This document shows positions 61,527 to 64,000 of a DNA stretch of 64,000 bases, piece after piece (position 1 is the first letter of the stretch; each line of letters starts with the position of its first letter). The stretch lies in the NCBI GenBank assembly GCA_963765935.1, contig CAVXXX010000004.1, positions 62,001-126,000 on the forward strand. Direction: 5' to 3'. The stretch comes from JAMXLG01 sp963765935. Its GTDB lineage: Bacteria; Vulcanimicrobiota; Vulcanimicrobiia; Vulcanimicrobiales; Vulcanimicrobiaceae. Position numbers and translations under genes: made by a program. A model generated the notes under the pieces. That model ran no database searches. It saw only the letters and a program-made list of their open reading frames with translations, and was not told where the DNA came from.

Positions 61527-63688
61527 CGATGCGGATGCGCCGTTGCCGTGGCTTGCGGCGACGGCGAATCGCCGAGCGGGGCGAACTTCGTCCCGTCGCT
61601 GATGCTATTGGGCGGCGGCGTCACGTCAGGCGGCAGTGTTTGCGGCGGCGGCGAGAGTGATGGCAGCGACGTGTCGTCCGGTGCCGGCGTCGGTGCATCT
61701 GCCGCTTGATAGCGCGCCTCATAGCCCGAACCGCATCCGCTTACCGGTTGCGTGCCGTTCAAGTAATACTCGTACCCGCCCGAACACGACGCGACTTTCA
61801 CCACTTCTCCCTCTGGGAAGGTGAAGTCGTGCTTTGCAACTCGAAGGAGCGCGCCTTTCATGAACCGCGCCCAAATACGGGCGGGAATGTTTCCACCGTA
61901 GGACTCCTCCATACGGGAATAGTCGTCGTTTCCGAGCCACACCGCGGCGACGAGGTCGGGCGTGAAGCCGACGAACCACGCATCACGGAAATCCGACGTC
62001 GTTCCGGTCTTACCGGCGGCGGGACGGCCGATGATTGCGTTGGGGTAGCCGGTGCCGTGATTGATGACGTCTTCCATCATCGACGTCATGAGCCACGCGG
62101 TACCGGCGCTCACGACTTCGGTTGCTTGTGGATACTGATCGTCCAAAACCGCATTGCCGAGCGAATCGCGTACGAGGCGAATCGCTGAGGGATCGATGTG
62201 GACGCCTTGATTTGCGAGCGTTGAATATCCACTCGCCTGATCGAGCGGCGAGACGACGGACGATCCCAGCGCGAGCGAAAGATTTGCTTCAAGCGGTGCC
62301 GTTATGCCCATGCGATGCGCGTACTGAATGACTTTGTCGATACCGATCTTCTCGGCGAGACGCACCGCCGCAACGTTACGTGATTGCGCGAGCGCCGTGC
62401 GGAACGTGATCGTTCCCATGAAGCTGTTGTCGTCGTCTCTCGGATACCAGGTGCTGCCGTCACCCATCGGATAGCCGATCGGCGAATCCTCGATGAGGGA
62501 ATTCGGCGGCATACCGGAATCGATTGCAGCCGTATAGACGTAGACTTTAAACGACGAGCCGGGTTGGCGGCGCGCTTGCCATGCGCGGTTGAATTGATTG
62601 TCGAGCGAAAAGTGCGTGCCGCCGACCATCGCGACGATTTCACCCGTCGACGGACGAATTGCAACGAGCGCCGCCTGATGCGCGCCGATACCTTCTTCTT
62701 TTGCGGCACGTACGCCCCAATCGATCGCGTCTTGCGCGATCTTTTGCGTGTTGATGTCGAGCGCGGTGTAGACTTGCAAGCCGCCCTCTTCCACCGCTTG
62801 CCGACCGAAGAGCTTCTCGAGTTGCGAGATGACGTACGTCGTGTAGTACGGATAGAGGTAGCCTTGCAAACCGGCTGCGCGTTCGTGCGTGAGTCCGAGA
62901 TTCGCAACGCGCGCTTCATCGGCTTGCTCGCGGGTGATGAATCCGCTCTCAGCCATACGATCGAGGACGTGCGATTGACGATCCTTCGCAAGTTGCAAAT
63001 TGACGAACGGTGAGTAATCAGACGGTGCTGCAATCACGCCCGCAAGCACGGCGGCCTGCTGCAGATTCAAATTCTCGACGCGTTCACCGAAGTATGTATG
63101 GGCTGCGGCGTCGACGCCATACGCGCCGGAACCGAGATACACCATGTTGAGATAGCGCTCGAGGATCTCGTTCTTCGTGTAATAGCGCTCGATCTCCATG
63201 GCAAGCAGCGCTTCCTGGATCTTACGCGAGATCGAAACCTGGTCGTTCAGGAACAGCTTGCGGGCAAGCTGCTGCGTGATGGTGGAAGCACCTTGAAATT
63301 GTTGATGCGTGAAGTCCGCGAACGCCGCGCGAATGATGCCGCCGAAATCGACGCCGTGATGCGAGTAGAAGTTGTGATCTTCGTTCGCGATCACGGCTTG
63401 CTGCACCACGAGAGGAATACGCGAGAGCGGTACCCAAACGCGGTTTTCTTTATATACGGAGGCAAGCGGCGTGCCGTCGCGTGCGAAGATGCGCGTCGAA
63501 GCTGCCGGCTGATAGTCGGCCATACGGCTGATATCGGGAAGATTACGTGAGTAGGCCGCGACCATGCCGGCGATCGTCCCCGCAGCAAAAAGCAGCAGGA
63601 GGAGCAACGCAACGAGAACGCCGCGCAGCCAAGCCGGGAGACCGGGACGCTTGGACTTACGAATTGGTCGTTTGTTTCGCGACTGCAT
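61523..63688 (-). CDS. Class A penicillin-binding protein 1A
   Basis: A 721-residue bifunctional peptidoglycan synthase. After a basic start there is one helix (GVLVALLLLLLFAAGTIAGM). The GT51 domain has the catalytic Glu in VIANEDHNFYSHHGVDFGG and GASTITQQLARKLFLN. The transpeptidase domain has SxxK in QPGSSFKVYVYT (about 376), SxN in LAQSRNVAAVRLA and the KTGTT box (about 560). The last ~85 residues are Pro/Ser-rich with three Cys. The ATG at 63688 lies 32 bases inside the nusB end. Confidence 0.95.
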   Translation of the reverse strand: MQSRNKRPIRKSKRPGLPAWLRGVLVALLLLLLFAAGTIAGMVAAYSRNLPDISRMADYQPAASTRIFARDGTPLASVYKENRVWVPLSRIPLVVQQAVIANEDHNFYSHHGVDFGGIIRAAFADFTHQQFQGASTITQQLARKLFLNDQVSISRKIQEALLAMEIERYYTKNEILERYLNMVYLGSGAYGVDAAAHTYFGERVENLNLQQAAVLAGVIAAPSDYSPFVNLQLAKDRQSHVLDRMAESGFITREQADEARVANLGLTHERAAGLQGYLYPYYTTYVISQLEKLFGRQAVEEGGLQVYTALDINTQKIAQDAIDWGVRAAKEEGIGAHQAALVAIRPSTGEIVAMVGGTHFSLDNQFNRAWQARRQPGSSFKVYVYTAAIDSGMPPNSLIEDSPIGYPMGDGSTWYPRDDDNSFMGTITFRTALAQSRNVAAVRLAEKIGIDKVIQYAHRMGITAPLEANLSLALGSSVVSPLDQASGYSTLANQGVHIDPSAIRLVRDSLGNAVLDDQYPQATEVVSAGTAWLMTSMMEDVINHGTGYPNAIIGRPAAGKTGTTSDFRDAWFVGFTPDLVAAVWLGNDDYSRMEESYGGNIPARIWARFMKGALLRVAKHDFTFPEGEVVKVASCSGGYEYYLNGTQPVSGCGSGYEARYQAADAPTPAPDDTSLPSLSPPPQTLPPDVTPPPNSISDGTKFAPLGDSPSPQATATAHPHR

Positions 63689-64000
63689 TCAGAACGCCGT
63701 TAACGAATCGATTCGATTCTTCCGTAGAAAACTTCTTGGCAAGCTCGACCGCCTCATTGATAACAACCGCAGAGGGCGTGTCGCGCCGGCAGCGCAGTTC
63801 GAACGTGCCCATCTCCAACAATAAACGGTCGATCGTCGGTAAACGTTCGATCGTCCAGCCTTCGAGCAGCGGCTGAAACGCCTTGTCCGCTTCGGGCGCA
63901 TAGTCCAGCGTACCCAGTACGAGGTCGCGAACGAACGTGCGGTGCTCCGTATCCGCGCGCTCGCCGACGACTTCAGTCAGCGCATCGCCCGGATCACGGT
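63657..64000 (-). CDS. nusB: Transcription antitermination protein NusB, 5' end outside window
   Basis: The C-terminal 113 residues are present; the start lies beyond base 64000. The all-helical NusB fold is shown by HRTFVRDLVLGTLDYAPEAD, IERLPTIDRLLLEMGTFELR and PSAVVINEAVELAKKFSTEE, ending in SNRFVNGVLNAVAK. NusB with NusE forms part of the rRNA antitermination complex. It is the first gene of the cluster running to recN and overlaps the PBP1A gene by 32 bp. Confidence 0.94.
   Translation of the reverse strand, partial: RDPGDALTEVVGERADTEHRTFVRDLVLGTLDYAPEADKAFQPLLEGWTIERLPTIDRLLLEMGTFELRCRRDTPSAVVINEAVELAKKFSTEESNRFVNGVLNAVAKQTTNS

Overview
The window looks like chromosome of a moderately GC-rich, diderm, free-living bacterium. 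An outer-membrane beta-barrel porin (22.6-24.2 kb), several lipobox-bearing lipoproteins, a LolD-type ABC system and a class A penicillin-binding protein point to a cell with an outer membrane. The mix of a plant-type PNGase A-like lipoprotein, a CarF/TMEM189-type lipid desaturase, GT-C glycosyltransferases and Pro/Thr-rich secreted proteins would fit Eremiobacterota/WPS-2 or another soil diderm phylum. That placement is inference only; no rRNA is present to test it. No phage, insertion sequence, integrase or CRISPR array was found.

Layout. 1-4.7 kb: amino-sugar scavenging (APC permease, two-SIS-domain isomerase/deaminase, GH20 hexosaminidase) and a PhzF-type isomerase. 4.6-9.2 kb: a coupled minus-strand set (DtxR-type regulator, rhomboid protease, DinG helicase), adenosine deaminase and a small Met/Lys/Ser-rich exported protein. 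The initiator tRNA with its own terminator lies at 9.26 kb. GH20, PhzF and adenosine deaminase each carry one apparent +1 frameshift. 10-17.2 kb: an accessory envelope/glycan locus with two paralogous GT87-like membrane glycosyltransferases on either side of a GT39-like one, a PNGase A-like lipoprotein, and a short plasmanyl-lipid desaturase. 17.2-22.6 kb: a threonine-catabolic operon (tdh-kbl) running on into thymidine kinase, a duplicated secreted-module family, RidA and an adhesin-like lipoprotein. 22.6-28.3 kb: a phosphate-control block (porin, pstB, a 55-codon Cys-rich ORF, phoR, phoB) with direct-repeat Pho-box candidates upstream of porin and pstB. 28.3-36.4 kb: class I aldolase, NifU-like protein, PCMT, an ATPase-permease-AttH export system, ferredoxin behind a large inverted repeat, GlsB and SIMPL proteins. 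36.4-38.4 kb: an unusual zinc-ribbon, membrane-anchored Clp-type AAA+ ATPase.

40.4-49 kb is the conserved translation cluster rimP-nusA-ylxR-infB-rbfA-nrnA-(membrane protein)-truB-ribF, all minus strand. Upstream of it lies a hairpin-dense intergenic region (49.19-49.39 kb) and a strong terminator. 49.5-56.5 kb holds a TonB-like Pro-rich protein, pyruvate kinase, an SRPBCC protein overlapping its 3' end, and a split LigD system (ligase and polymerase separate, with a secreted GHL15-like lipoprotein between). 56.5-64 kb is the classic nusB-PBP1A-xseA-xseB-tlyA-nadK-recN run. Many neighbouring minus-strand genes overlap by exactly 4 bases (ATGA or GTGA), indicating tight translational coupling.
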